Source of the DNA: Macrotrachela quadricornifera
Taxonomy: Eukaryota; Rotifera; Eurotatoria; Philodinida; Philodinidae
DNA: 64,000 nt
Direction of reading: 5' to 3'
Assembly (NCBI GenBank): GCA_022393335.1
Contig: JAJEKB010001181.1
Location: 20,862-84,861 of the forward strand
The translations under genes and the position numbers were made by a program. Under the pieces are notes generated by a model, which ran no database searches, was not told the origin of the DNA, and saw only the letters and a list, made by a program, of their open reading frames with translations. Positions 1 to 12,606 of the stretch are shown here, piece by piece; position 1 is the stretch's first letter, and every line of letters starts with the position of its first letter.

Positions 1-794
1 TTTTTTTGTATGATTACTTGCACTATCTGCATCAACATGTTCCTTTTAAAAAAAAAAACGATATATAAAATCTAAAGAATTTAATTGATTTCTTATATTT
101 ATTTTTACTTTGCTTGGTTCTCTTGAACTTGCTTTTCTTTCTGTTGTTGATTCTTCACGTTCATGTGATTTACTTGAACGTTCCTCTTTCGTTCGACGTT
201 TTTCCGTATGTTCTTGATCTTTACGATCACGACTACGTGATGGTTCTTCATTTTCATTTGTTTCACCTAAATTTTGTAACGTTTTACGAATAACTTCATT
301 ACTATCAACATTTGAATTAATTGCTTCAGCAAGAGCTTGTAAAAAAAGATTTGTTTTATCTGCTTCTTGACCAGCTAAAATTTTTGACACACGTACATCT
401 GGTGGTCTTTTAACAGCAATATCTAGATTAAATTAATTCTTGTCTTTTATTAATATTTAATAAATTTTTATACATACAAACAGCAGTAACAAGTTTTTTC
501 ATAAATAATGTTTTATTATCACGACCTTCTTTAAGATAGGCTGATGAAAGTTCATCATCAGAATATAATCCTTGAAGAAAATTTGTTTTTTTTACAACCT
601 AAATTATTTTTATTTTTTAAAATAAATAATATAAAATAAGAGACAAATTAACATACTGCTTTAACAATATCTTGAAGAAATTGTACTGGTGGTCGATTGA
701 GAAGTTTATCTGTTAATGCCGGTGCACTTATTATTTGACCAAGGGTGTCTTGCGTACGTTTTATTATGTCTGAATCAACAGGAGCTTCACTCAT
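1..794 (-). CDS. TRAF3IP1: IFT54 / TRAF3IP1 (5' part, runs off the left edge)
   Basis: Intraflagellar transport complex B subunit IFT54 (MIP-T3), which binds tubulin/microtubules and helps build cilia. Four exons are visible on the minus strand: 657-794, 478-598, 109-422 and 1-42. All have GT-AG borders and matching phases, giving 205 codons from the ATG at 794. The N-terminus (residues 1 to about 115) matches the calponin-homology-like domain of the family, with the conserved stretches LLNRPPVQFLQDI, FLQGLYSDDEL and the short block ILAGQEADKTNLFLQAL. After it comes a strongly charged, R/E/K/S-rich segment, as in the middle of known IFT54. The C-terminal coiled coil lies outside the window. 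The open frame continues through the exon-3 donor, but the donor AAA|GTAAAAA and the acceptor at 43-44 fit better than read-through. Identification is by remembered family similarity and is strong. Confidence 0.88.
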
Positions 795-1965
795 TTTAAC
801 GTTATATTAAATATTTTAACTGAAATATTAAATTTTTTTAGCCATAAAATGATTACATTTGTCAACCATTGCTTAGTAACTGATGTTCATTTACCTTGTT
901 TATAGGTAAAATAAGATGTCGCTAAAAATCATTCTATTTAAAATAATAAATTTTCTTATGTACAAAGCTGGTTCATTCAGGCAGAATGATGTCTGAAGTA
1001 TGATACTCTTTAATAATTGAAAATCTTGATTACTTTCATTCGTTGAAAGATTGAAAATACAATTATGTAATAGATATTTGCTAACTTCATTTCTAGAATA
1101 TAGAATTCAATGAATTTTCAATCAAATAAGCTGTAAAATAGAAGAAAAATATTTTCGCCTCCTGAACAAAACTGATTTCTATATAATCTTAACTCACGTA
1201 AGAAGTTTCTAAGTAGAAAAAATTTATTACTTGATATATAGCAAAGCAACAACATTAACCCTACTTTTGAAAGATATGGATCTGTCATTTAATCGTGATT
1301 AATTCTGAACAGTCGTCTGTAACTTACTTTTTTCTATTTTTATATAATGGTACAGATTTTTCTTTTCTTTTACTTGCTTGAAAAACGAATTTTCTTTATC
1401 GAATGATCAAAATTATTACATTTAATACAACTAATGAATTTTCAGATTGAAAAAGAAATAAAGAATTTATTGTAATTTATGTACATGTACTATATTGTTC
1501 GTTTGTATGATGATCCTTATGGAACAACTGTATTCAATATACAGAACGAACAATGCTATTCTAAACATATAATAGTACGAATAAAACATTTTTTTTTATA
1601 TCCATTGTTCTTGCAAGATTGAAGGATCAGTCTATGTCACCTTGTTAGATGTTTTACATAATTGATAAATATACTTTTCTAATACTCTTATTATAATTTT
1701 AAAAGAGATTTTTTAATCTTTAAAATAATATTTTTATCATAAATCTTTAATTAGTATCAAAGAATAATTTTTGTTTTTTTTTTTTTTCGAATAGCTAAAA
1801 GTCATAAGATAATCAAATATTAATTAGAATTTTATTTATATAATTGAAAATAAAATATTATCAGGATATGAAAGAATATTACGATTATCTGATGACATTT
1901 TTTTTAGATAAAATAAAAAATTTTCTTGAAACAATTAGTTTTTATATGACCGGAAAAAGAATGAT

Positions 1966-1966
1966 G

Positions 1967-1998
<32 letters not shown>

Positions 1999-2004
1999 GT
2001 ATGT
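1966..2004. repeat. AT-rich microsatellite
   Basis: Alternating AT run interrupted by GTAT units, with another pure AT run nearby at about 2209-2228. Simple repeats with no visible gene. Confidence 0.8.
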
Positions 2005-3120
2005 AATGATGTTAATAAAAAAGAATAAAAACTCATTTATCAATTTATAGAAAAAATAACTTTGATAAAAAATATGACTGAATGAAATATTAATCTATCT
2101 ATTTATCTTAAATTTGATATTTGACCTTTTCTTTTTTGATTCTACCTTCACATATGTCTCTTTTGTTTTTTATTCAAGATCATCAACTAAGGTAGTGTTG
2201 ACATATGCATATATATATATATATATATCGATTGAATGAGCAGAGCAACAGTTTGATAAATTGATGTTTACCTTATAAATATATTGAAACTCTGTATTCA
2301 CATATCGTTCCTGAATGTCTAATTGTTAGAACATGTTTAAATTATCGTCTTGAAATGATAAACGAAGATGATTTTTTTTTTCTTTCGATTATCCATTCTG
2401 TATATATAGGAAATGATTCGCAACTGACAGTCGTTATCAGTCAGACAAGCTGATTATAAGACTAGTACATCATATCTATGCTTAATGATCGGTGACTAAA
2501 TGTAAAAACAAAATAAAATCTTTTTCTTTTTGTAACAATGATCATTTAATCTAAATATAAAATAAGAATGAATATTTAAGCTTTTAATCAAACAATCTCT
2601 GATGGGTGTTGAATCCGGTGCGAAAAGGTTGTCTTTTCTCTCTTTTTCTCTCTCGTCTTAGTTATATTTGCTTATTTTGAGTAAGTGAGTGGATATGTAT
2701 ATGTATGTGTCAACTTAATTCATTCTTTCTTTTTCAATGTGTAATTCAATAATGACAGTCAATTAATCCTGTCCGGTCTCTTTTCATTATTGATTGTCAT
2801 GTTTTGAAAAAATTTGAAAGAGAAAAAAGATTTTTTTTGTTGTTTGTCTGATAATGTTATTGTTTTGTATATTTTTTGAATAAATCAATTGTATGTATAT
2901 AAATTTATATGAAACAACGTTTATCATATCAAAAGACAAGAATGAAGACACGAAACTGATCTATAGAGAATTAAATACACAATACAATAATAACAATATA
3001 ATAACCAAACGAAATTTGATGCGTCTATATGTGTATATATAATGATAAAGAAAAAGAAAATCTATCTGCCGCATTTTCTTGATCATTATTGAAATTGAAA
3101 AATGAGAGAAAGACACAACG

Positions 3121-3136
3121 AGAGAGAGAGAGAGAG
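3121..3136. repeat. GA microsatellite
   Basis: Eight consecutive AG dinucleotides in the upstream region of dachshund. Confidence 0.85.
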
Positions 3137-4058
3137 AAAGAAAAGAAAAATAGACGGAAGCATCTTCAATTATGAAATTATTGCTACGTCGCCCATCATT
3201 ACAGCTCGATGGTGCGTTACTTATATACTGACTATGATTGATTAATAATCGACTGTTTTGCCTACGTCAGCAGGTGCTATTATTTTCCTACTTAATCATA
3301 CATTTGTAGCCCCGAAGTCAAGCTTATCAATATACACAGATTACATCGTTCGATGAGTTTCTTTTATGAAAGGCAAAAGAAAAAAAATGATGATGATGAG
3401 AAGTTGAAGAAGATGAAGAAGAAGAAAAAAAAATCTTAGTCAACAAGACTCTTTTCTTATTGTTGTCATTGACATAAAGATGCTTTATATGTTGGTCATA
3501 TTTCATTCAAAGTAAAAGCAAAGAGAAACAACGAAGCACTAACGATTTCCGCTTATTTTTTTTTCTTCTTGTTCGTTTCTTTTTCTTTTGCTTCATTTCT
3601 TTCTTTTTTTTTCTTTATTTCTTTTACTTGCCTTCTTTTATTTCATCTATCTATATCTCTCATTGGTAGATGAGAAAAAAAAGAAATATATATAAATATA
3701 TATTTCTCTTTCGCTCGACATCTTCAACTAGCACCAATCAGTGCATTCGACCAGTCAGAATAAATGGAAAGAAAAGAAACATTTAGTTATATTTTTTTCT
3801 CTTTTTGTATATGCATCATTTCATAGGTCATTGATTTGTAAAAAGACCGTTGCTGGCCACATTTATCGTCATTATTTCTCCTTTTTCTTTTTCTCTTTTT
3901 CTTGGCCTTGTAACTTGATTCAATCAACACACATTATCCTAGTGTATGTATATACGAAGATTTGCATAAGCAAGCGACAAACGAGAATATCTCAAAATTC
4001 ACTTATAAAGACATAAAAAGAAAAAAAGAAAAAATAGAAAAAAAAATAATTTGAAGAA

Positions 4059-6627
4059 ATGCGCATTATGTCACAAGAACATAGTCCAACAGGCGATAGT
4101 AATTCATCAACAAGTGTTATATCAACAACTGGTTTATCACCATCAAGAAATTCTCTTATACAAGGAAAACATTATGAACATGAACATGATCGTCGTGCAA
4201 GTATATGTTCTCAACATTCATCATATTCAATGAAATTTGAAAAAACAACATATGAATCAGCACCTGTTGCACGTAATACACCAGAAAATAATCAAGTTAG
4301 AATTATTGATTATCGTGGAACAAAATTAACAGCATTTAATGTTGATGGAAGAGAATTAATATGTTTACCACAAGCATTTGATTTATTTTTAAAAAATTTA
4401 GTTGGTGGTTTACATACTGTTTACACAAAATTAAAACGTTTAGAAATTATACCTGTTGTATGTAATGTTGAACAAGTACGTATTTTACGCGGTCTTGGTG
4501 CCATACAACCAGGTGTTAATCGTTGTAAACTTCTTGCACCATCAGAATTTGATATATTATATGATGATTGTACAAATTCAGGGTAAGATTATTAACATAA
4601 ATATAAAGAAAAAAATTGTTTAAGAGATTTCAATCTGTCAAAATTTGTAATATGAGAATGTTTATTGAAAACAAAACAAAAAAAAAAAAAAGGAAAATAT
4701 TATAACTTGAAGAGATGTTCTCAAATATACATTTGAAGAGGGGGAGAATGTTCAATCATATGGAAATGTCTTTGATATCAAATACTTCTTTATTAATTAA
4801 AAAAAAATGACGAAGTTCATTTTATTTTATTTCTTTTTTTTTATTTCATTATATTTTAGTTCTCGACCAGGTCGACCACCAAAACGCAATTCATCACATC
4901 AAATAGATGATTGTTTAGATGATAAACGTATTAAATTATCATCAAGTCTTTTACTTCGTTCATTTCCTGATTTTGCTAATCAAAGTAAATTAAAAATTCT
5001 TAAATAAAATAAAAAAAAAAAGAGACAAAACTTCAAAAATAGATTTTAAATATCCGGTTCATTCGAATGGTTATTTATCTGTTCCAACAACAAATGGAAA
5101 TCAATCATCTTCATTTACACATTCATTTGGTTATTCAGCATTTGCACCAACATTACCAATACATTTTGCTCATCATCATCATCATCATCATCCTCCACCA
5201 CCACCACCATCTCATCCTTCATATCTTTTAAATGATAATCGAACAACACGTTTAAATGAAACAAATTATAAATCATCAACAACATCAATTGCAACAGCAA
5301 CATCATCATCATCATCATCATCAACTTCACATCGACCTCTTTCTTCAAGTAAATGATTCAATTAGAACTAAATCAGCTTACATACTCAAATTTCAAATTA
5401 CTTTACTGAAAAAGAAAAAGAAAGACAGCTTTTTTTAAAGATTTAGCCGAGTGGAATAATAAAAAAAAAAAAAAAGAAAGAAAAAGAAAAAAGCGCAAAC
5501 GACTTTCTCGTTATCCACCCAGTCAACCTGTTATTGCTGTCAAAATCTATTTGAAACATCTTTATTTTTTTATTCATACAGACCGAAAGTAATGGTTTCC
5601 GTTTGCACGAATCCCCTATCGACAGAAAGAAAAGAACCCGCTAGTCGTCGTTATGAGTTCATTATTATCGACACGCGAAACAAATTAAATCATGTCACGG
5701 AATCGCACTGTCAAAAGAGCTTCTATATAGATACCCTAAAGGCAATGATTTCTTTTTTAAATTAACTATACTTTGTCTACTTCCATATAGATAAATCGGA
5801 TAAGCATCTTTTTGTATATATATGTTTTTTTTTTCTTTTTCTTCGCTTCTATAGATGAATTACGTTCTTTTACAATTGATGCAATGCTTGGAAATCCTAA
5901 TAATAATGGAAAAAATCTTAATAAAGAAAATTCTCATGATCAACAAATACAACAACAACGAGGTATGTTAGATATTGATTAATTAATTATGTTTTTGATA
6001 AACTTCTTTATTTGTTCTTATCAATTTAGATCGATTAATAAAACCTATTGATCTATCAACAACAGCAACTGATACATCTTCACCGACTAATGAACAAACA
6101 CCATCATCATCATCATCAACATCATCGTCATCAGTATTACCAACAGCAGCAGCATTAAATTTTTATCATATAAAAAATATGATTGAATTAACTGTTGAAA
6201 GTGCTCGTTTACGTGAAAAACAACTTGAAAATGAAATTAGTAAGAAGAATAAAATAAAATAAATTATTTATATTAAAATATTTTTCTTATATTTCTAGTT
6301 GATTTACGAAATGAATTAACTAAAGAACAAGATTGTCGACAAAAACTTGAACAAGATGTTCTTGAATTACGACGTATTAGAAGTATTAAAAAAAAAATAA
6401 TCAAATATATTTCTTTTCTTATTTTTTCTTCTTTCTAGATGTATTAATTAAAAAATTAAAACGTCTTAATCGATCATCATCAACAAAAGGTAACTGTTCT
6501 AACAGTAATGGTGATACAAAAAGTAAAAAAAGAAATTTATTTTTTCGTCTTCTTATGATATAATTATTTTATTTAATTAGATGAATCATCAACATCATCA
6601 TCACCAACAAAATCAATGGCAATTTAA
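4059..6627 (+). CDS. dac: Dachshund (Ski/Sno/Dac family transcriptional cofactor)
   Basis: Nuclear corepressor of the retinal-determination network. Eight exons: 4059-4582, 4860-4984, 5043-5348, 5855-5962, 6030-6239, 6299-6382, 6439-6522 and 6581-6627. Phases agree throughout, giving 495 aa. Residues about 80-175 form the DHD/Ski-Sno-Dac domain (LTAFNVDGRELICLPQAF, YTKLKRLEI, RILRGLGAIQPGVNRCKLL), followed by the Dac-specific SRPGRPPKR. The middle is low complexity, with a His run, a Pro run and a long Ser run around 5170-5330. The last exons encode a short charged coiled coil (SARLREKQLENEI onwards) that corresponds to the second Dachshund domain (box C). The protein is shorter than vertebrate DACH1 because the middle is reduced. 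The start ATG lies close after an in-frame A-rich leader; the second ATG (MSQEHS) three codons on is an alternative. Confidence 0.93.
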
Positions 6628-7852
6628 TATTTATATTTAGTAGAAACAATAGACATAGTGATATTATTATCACAATGATGTATTTGAACATCGAATCTCT
6701 GTTTTTGTTTTCTTTTTCTTTGTCATTTTATCTGTGTACGCGCACTTTTGTTTATTCATCAGAAAGCTCACTTTAAAAAACAAAAATAATAAATCTATTC
6801 AAATTTTGTATGTTTGTGATTTAAATAAGTTCCTATTTTTTTTCAATCAGATGAAGATGATTTAGAAATGTTGATTTGATAGGAAATTTTATTTTGAAAA
6901 TAGATGACATAAACTCTTTTAATTTTATATTCACTATTACAAGTCAATTTTGATCGATTAATATGTTTTTTTATTGGTTATTTTATTTTGGTTCATCGAG
7001 CAATACGATTGGTAATATTTCATTAATAATTTATTATACCTTCCTTGATAATAACAAGACATCTAACATACTCCTAATTATATAATAATATTAGGAGGAA
7101 ATTCTATTTTCTAAATGATTCCTTTATTTGTTGACAATTTTGATTCTACGATTGCCTATTTTGTGATATTTTTTTCTGGTCCATAGGCTAAATGAGATTC
7201 TTTCTTTCTTTTTCTTTTTTTACTTTTGTACATCCATTAGTTTCGGAGAAATATGTCTTACATATAATATAAAATCAAAATCATTTTTAATTATCTATTG
7301 CATGGTTAATCTTGATATATCATGCAATTTGATCAATTATCTTATCAATTTTTTTTTTATTTAATTTTTTCGATTTGTATTTGTTTTCAACAAGAGTTGA
7401 AAGATTACCTAAGTATTAAATAATTGAGAAAAAGAATATTTCAACCTCTATAAACTTATTTAAATAAATTTTATATTTATTTATTGTAATTATAAAAAAA
7501 AAGATTATTTAAATTTTTCTATTATTAATTAATTTTCTAATCTTTCAATAAGTGACATCTGTCGACATATCTTAATTTATGGTTAGAATTTACTTCCAGA
7601 TTGAACCTGAACAACAGTGTAGATATGTAACAACTATTTATTCGTTTATTCTTATAACAATATGATGGATAAATCAATTAAAAATATTATTATTATTTTC
7701 TTTTACTTTTTCTTTTATAAATAACTAGTTTTCATGTTTGTTTTAAATAGATTTGATATTTATTAATACTTTATCGATATTTCAATTTGATTTAATATAA
7801 AAAAAATATTTTATTTTTATTGAAATTCTTATCTATATAAAAAAAAACAAAA
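6628..7852. other. Intergenic region, dachshund 3' side to UBE4B 5' side
   Basis: 1.2 kb with no exon that I can support. It should hold the dachshund 3' UTR and the UBE4B promoter. There is a short perfect inverted repeat, CTCCTAAT/ATTAGGAG, near 7071-7097; otherwise it is AT-rich filler. Confidence 0.55.
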
Positions 7853-10800
7853 ATGAACGAGCTATCTAATGAATCAAATTCAAATGTTGAATCATCAACA
7901 GCATTATCACCAGATGAAGTATAAATAATATAGTTATTATAAAAATAAATATTTCTTTCTTTTGTTTTTTTTTTCTTCTGTATATTAAAGCTACGTCGAC
8001 GTCGTTTAGAAAAATTTTCTAGTGGATCAACAGCAAAAACTCAAAATTCAACTGATGTTAGTGATAAACAACTATCAACACAATTATCTAATGAACTCGC
8101 AAGTAAATATTTAATTATTTATTTATTCAATTTTGTTATTTTTGTTTAAGCATGTCAAATTAATTCTCAACAAATAAATGTCATTGATGATATAAATATG
8201 GATATTGGAGAACCAAGGTTAGATTTTGTGTTTTTTGTTTTTTGATTAAATAAAATTTTTTATTTTAAGATTATTACAAAATCAACCATCAACAGGTGAT
8301 AAACGTTCATATGATGTTAATTCAAGTAATACCTCAAAAGAAATAACACAAGATAATCAAATTGATGAAAATAGAAATGGAACCATAAAAAAACGAAAAT
8401 CTGAAGTATTTTTCTTTTTTTTTATTAAATAATATTATTTATTAAAATAATATTATCTACTAGAATCAATTAAATAAAGGTGAAGAAGAAAAAGAACCAA
8501 TTCTTAAACGTATTATTCGTCAAATGATGAATATAAATGATCAAAATCAATTATTTATTAATGATTTAATTGAAAGTAATCAAAAGAATATAATTGACTT
8601 CTATTAAATTATTCAATATTTTCTTGTAAACGCTCCATAAGAAAAAAGTAGTTTGAAAAACTCAATAATTTATTTAAAAAAAATTCTGTAATTAAGAAAA
8701 TTGGTGTAGATCTGTCTATTGAGTTCAACGATCTTAAAAATTAACTGAAGCCAAAATCAGAAATCTAATTATAAAAAAAAGTTACTTTCAAATCAACTCC
8801 TAAAATATCACATACAACTAATATCATTATATGATTTCTATTCATAGATATTGATAAACTTTTGTATTTTTTATGAGATTAGTGAACTCCACTTTCTTGA
8901 CAGTAGCATTCATATTCACAAATTATTAATTTACTGAGCAAATATGATAGTTATGGAATATTCTATTTTATACTGAACGTTTACAAGAAAACAATGAGCA
9001 TTTAATTTGTTCTTAAAAAACAATATTGTTTTTTTTCTTTTAAAAGTGTCTGGTAAACGTCGACCAAAATCAATTTTATCTGATATATTTCTTCGATGTT
9101 TAACATCAACACAATATAATGTGATTAGATCCTTAATTGGGTAAAATTACAATAAAAAAAATTGATATATGAAATTTGTATTTATTTATATTTATATAAA
9201 GGCATGATTCAAATTATTCAGATCAGTATGATATTTATCTTTGGTATTTTTTATCGATTTATATGCGTTGTGATTATGAAAATTCATCGGTAAATTAAAG
9301 AAAAATGAGATTTTTTTATATGAAAAAAAAAATAATAAATATTATTTTTTTGTTTTAGCAAGATGAACGTGATCTTATTGAACATTGTCGATTATTATCT
9401 GTTCGATATTCTCTTATATATATTACAAATAATGGAGAATTTCTTGATTCATGGAATAAAACACTTAAATTACTTGATATTTTATTAAATGATTCATGGT
9501 CTGAATATGTACAGAAATCATTTTTACATGATATTGTTAGAATATCATATAATCAAGAACCAAAAATGAAGGTAATTAAAAATCAATATTATTTGAAATT
9601 TTAACGAGATTTATCTTGTTTAAAGATTATTGAGTTAGTCTTAAGTTAAAAAAAAAATAGATGGTAAGGTTAATCATTTGAAAAAACTCTCAAAAAATGA
9701 GGATTTATTTACGTAAGTATTGATATTAGGCATGAACTGTCCTTGAGCCGAAACTGAACAAGTCAGACTATTATCTCTTGTATTTATTTTAATTTTGATG
9801 TTTCTGGTCGAAATAAACTTTTCTTGAGGTAATAACGTTTAAAATACCGATTTCTTTTAGAAAAAATTGTCTTGCAAAAGGATTTTCTCAAGATATTATC
9901 TTTTGTTTGAGAATAAGAACGAGATCAAGATGATTTAGTAATTCTAGAAATTGTAGTGTGATTATTTGCGAGAGATAATTTACAATCATATAAGTGAATT
10001 TTAATCTTACGATATTGATTTACCGACTAATTCCAGTCAATACTACTGTTATCTATGAAGAAATAGATTTATTTCAATTATTTTATTTACTTACTTCTAA
10101 ACAAAAGTGTTTTGTTATAATATAAGCAACATAGTTAATTATTGATGTCGTATGCAGCAAGGCTTCACATAAATAGGACGATTTTTTTTTAGTTCTAGTT
10201 CTGATCTTGATCCCAATCTAGAAAAAAAACTATTCTAAGATATGCGCATAGTGAATAACAAAAATTCTTAAATCTGTTTTTTTTTTCAAATTAATTCAAT
10301 CAATGAACGTCATTTTTATCAGTCATCTCTTTTCAATTTTGTTTTGATTGATGCACTTTATGAAATATTCGTGCATTTTTAGACAATATTCATCATTAGA
10401 TCTAGCGCATTGAGATTAACTAATCTGTAATCTATTTTATCATGTTTTATTGAATTTTTATGAAGAATATTCTAAGAATTCGTGCGAAAAGTAATATTTA
10501 TTTTGAAAATTTAAAAGAATATAGGGGCAAATGCAGTTACTATCTCCTCTCCTCTCTTCTATTGATCTAATTCGACTAATTAGCCTCTGGAAAGTTAATT
10601 AAAGATAGTCCTAAATATTCCAGACCAATAATCTATAAGATAGCGTGCATATGTCTCGCTTGATACAAACCATCTCAATAGCTGAGAGTGTCATAAAACT
10701 ATATTTCAGGGCACCATCTGCTATTGATATATCATTCGGTGACTGTATCAAGATTTGCTTTCACTCTCAGCTATTGAGATGCGTTGTGTAGTTTGTATCA

Positions 10801-11533
10801 AGCGGAACATTTACATGTTAATCGTCAAAGTATTAGTTTGGGACACTTGGAGACCTTTGGAAATACTTTTAATGAATTCTCCAGAGGGTAATTAATCAAA
10901 TTAGATAGATAGAAGAATAGGGGTCGATAAGTGTATTTGTTCTAGAATATAAAATAATTTCTTTCATTAATTGAATTATTTTCTTTTTAAAGAGTTGTGA
11001 AATAATTGTACGTACAATTCTTTATCGTCTTCGTCAAACATGTTCACAAGCAAATATACATATAAATCTTTTATCATTACTTGTAACTTTATGTGAATAT
11101 CGAAATGGAAATGATCGACCTGTTTGTACATATCTTATAACATTAAATGATTGGTTACCACAAGTTGCATTACATGATGGTAAAAGTTTACAACGGATGA
11201 CACTTTTATCACCAATATTTTATATATCATGTTTTGCTGAAGATGATATTGATTTAGTTGTTAGTCAGCTAGATAAAATTAGTGAAGAAGAACAAGATGA
11301 TGCTGTAAATAAATTCTTTTTAAAAATGAATGTAATATATATATATATATGTTTCTTTTATTTTCTATATTTTAAAAGAATAATCAAGATTTTTCTGAAT
11401 ATAAGGAAAAACAAATTCGTTCGATGGTACAAAGTCAATTATATACAGCACGACAATTAATACATAAAATAGTACTTGCTTTTTTTTCAAATATATCATC
11501 ACGTAATGCAATGTTAGATTATTTACAAAAATT
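7853..11533 (+). CDS. UBE4B: UBE4B/Ufd2 ubiquitin conjugation factor E4, N-terminal part cut by assembly gap
   Basis: E4/E3 ubiquitin-chain elongation factor of the U-box class. Ten exons: 7853-7918, 7991-8102, 8151-8217, 8270-8405, 8464-8575, 9047-9140, 9202-9289, 9359-9571, 10993-11331 and 11379-11533. They join in phase to about 460 codons. The start (MNELSN..., then LRRRRLEKF at the exon 1/2 junction) matches the RRRRL N-terminus of UBE4B. A variable acidic/Ser region follows, then the start of the Ufd2 core: residues such as NDWLPQ, KSLQRMTLLSPIF and CFAEDD are clear equivalents of the family core, ending at a block like SSRNAMLDYLQK. The remaining core and the catalytic C-terminal U-box are not in the window: the frame runs into ten N's, and no U-box lies beyond the gap before the next gene. 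The intron 9572-10992 carries a foldback element. Confidence 0.88.
10523..10925. mobile_element. Foldback / MITE-like element in UBE4B intron
   Basis: Two imperfect arms of about 165 bp (about 10523-10691 and 10763-10925) are reverse complements of each other around a ~70 bp loop. The innermost block is the clearest: GCTTGATACAAAC and CATCTCAATAGCTGAGAGTG on the left recur inverted on the right. Outer blocks (CTCTGGA, TTAATTA, CTTCTAT) also pair in order. It has no coding capacity, consistent with a non-autonomous DNA element. Ends are estimates because the arms diverge. Confidence 0.7.
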
Positions 11534-11543
11534 NNNNNNNNNN
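11534..11543. other. Assembly gap (10 N)
   Basis: A run of ten N's interrupts the UBE4B reading frame. The N count is probably a placeholder, not a measured size. Confidence 0.99.
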
Positions 11544-11709
11544 TTTTTTTTTCTGTTCGTTCCTGTGCTATATATATATGTGTGTATGTTCCCAATGATC
11601 TTTCATTTTTATTTATATTCAATTTATTTCTAAAGCTCAAAAAGAAGAAAAGTGAAACATTTTATCTGACATATTTATCATTTGAAATTATTCTAGATTA
11701 AAAATTATC

Positions 11710-12431
11710 ATGGATATAGAAGATGGTATTCCACGTAGACAACCACTTTTTCGTACACAATCAGCACAACAAGTTAATAAATTAAATAAAAAAAATTCAA
11801 ATAAAATAAATTATATACCTAGTAAATCACATGATGAATTAAATATAAATAAAAGTAAATCATTAGTTGATCTTGCTATACCAGCATGTAATTCAACAAT
11901 GAAAATAATTGATCAAATGGAAAATTTAAAATTTGAACAATTTGATCCTATTTTAACAACAACGCATATGGATCATATTAATGAACAGGTTAATTGTGTT
12001 AATATATGTCATTTTTTTTTCTTTATTATTATTTTTTTTAAATATTTAGGCCAATAAAAAATTAAATTATTCAAATGAACGAATTTATAAAGGTCTTATT
12101 GATCTTGAACCAAATACAGATGAAATTCTTGCCATAGCTAAACAACAAGAATTACAAAAACGAAAACAAGCAGCAAAATTTTTAGTAAGAAAATAAATTT
12201 TATTATTATTATTATTATTATTTATAATTTTATTTTTAGGAGGAATATCAAGTTTTACAAAAGAAACGTATTAAACCAGATATTATGGAATTATTTGATG
12301 AAACAACAATGATTAAACAAACAACACGTATTAATTTAAAACCATTAAAATCAATTAAAATTAAACCAAAACAAGCAACATTATTTTCACTTAATAATCT
12401 CAATCAAGCACAAACATTATGGAAAATCTAA
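11710..12431 (+). CDS. Unrecognised 201-aa charged protein
   Basis: Three exons, 11710-11988, 12050-12184 and 12240-12431, join in phase with GT-AG introns of 61 and 55 bp to a 201-aa product. I do not recognise the family. The protein is hydrophilic and lacks a signal peptide or membrane segment. The N-terminal half is Asn/Lys/Ser-rich. Residues about 95-150 are predicted helical and charged (LAIAKQQELQKRKQAAKF, EEYQVLQKKRIKPD), and the C-terminus is basic, ending LNQAQTLWKI. A 3' splice-like TTCTAG lies 15 bases before the ATG with an open frame across it, so an upstream exon may exist in or before the assembly gap. Coding status is supported by clean splicing and codon use. Confidence 0.65.
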
Positions 12432-12606
12432 ATCTGTCTTTTTTTTAAAAATATTGTCAGATTCCTTCTTTTTCTTTTTGTCTTATATGTGTGTGTTTGA
12501 ATCTTCTTCTTTTTTTTTTCTTATAATAAGTATATAGAGAATTTGTTTGAATATCAAATGATATTGTTTTTGAAAAAATATAATAATACTTCAGATAGAA
12601 TATTAT

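Larger units (their letters stand above)
795..4058. other. Gene-free upstream region between IFT54 and dachshund
   Basis: No supportable exon was found on either strand over 3.2 kb. It separates the divergent 5' ends of IFT54 (minus) and dachshund (plus), so it probably holds both promoters and the dachshund control region. It contains AT microsatellites, a GA run at about 3121-3136 and T-rich/A-rich tracts. Short open frames at 1844-2050 and 3741-4016 are low-complexity and not credible genes. Confidence 0.6.

Noticed and set aside
1844..2050. 68-aa plus-strand open frame
   Set aside because: Translation is Ile/Tyr/Met-rich, driven by an AT microsatellite; no splice partners or motif.
5115..5348. 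Minus-strand frame rich in Met, Leu and Asp
   Set aside because: It is the antisense shadow of the His/Ser repeats in dachshund exon 3.
7071..7097. Short palindrome CTCCTAAT/ATTAGGAG as a terminator or MITE
   Set aside because: Only eight paired bases in an AT-rich region; such stems are expected by chance.
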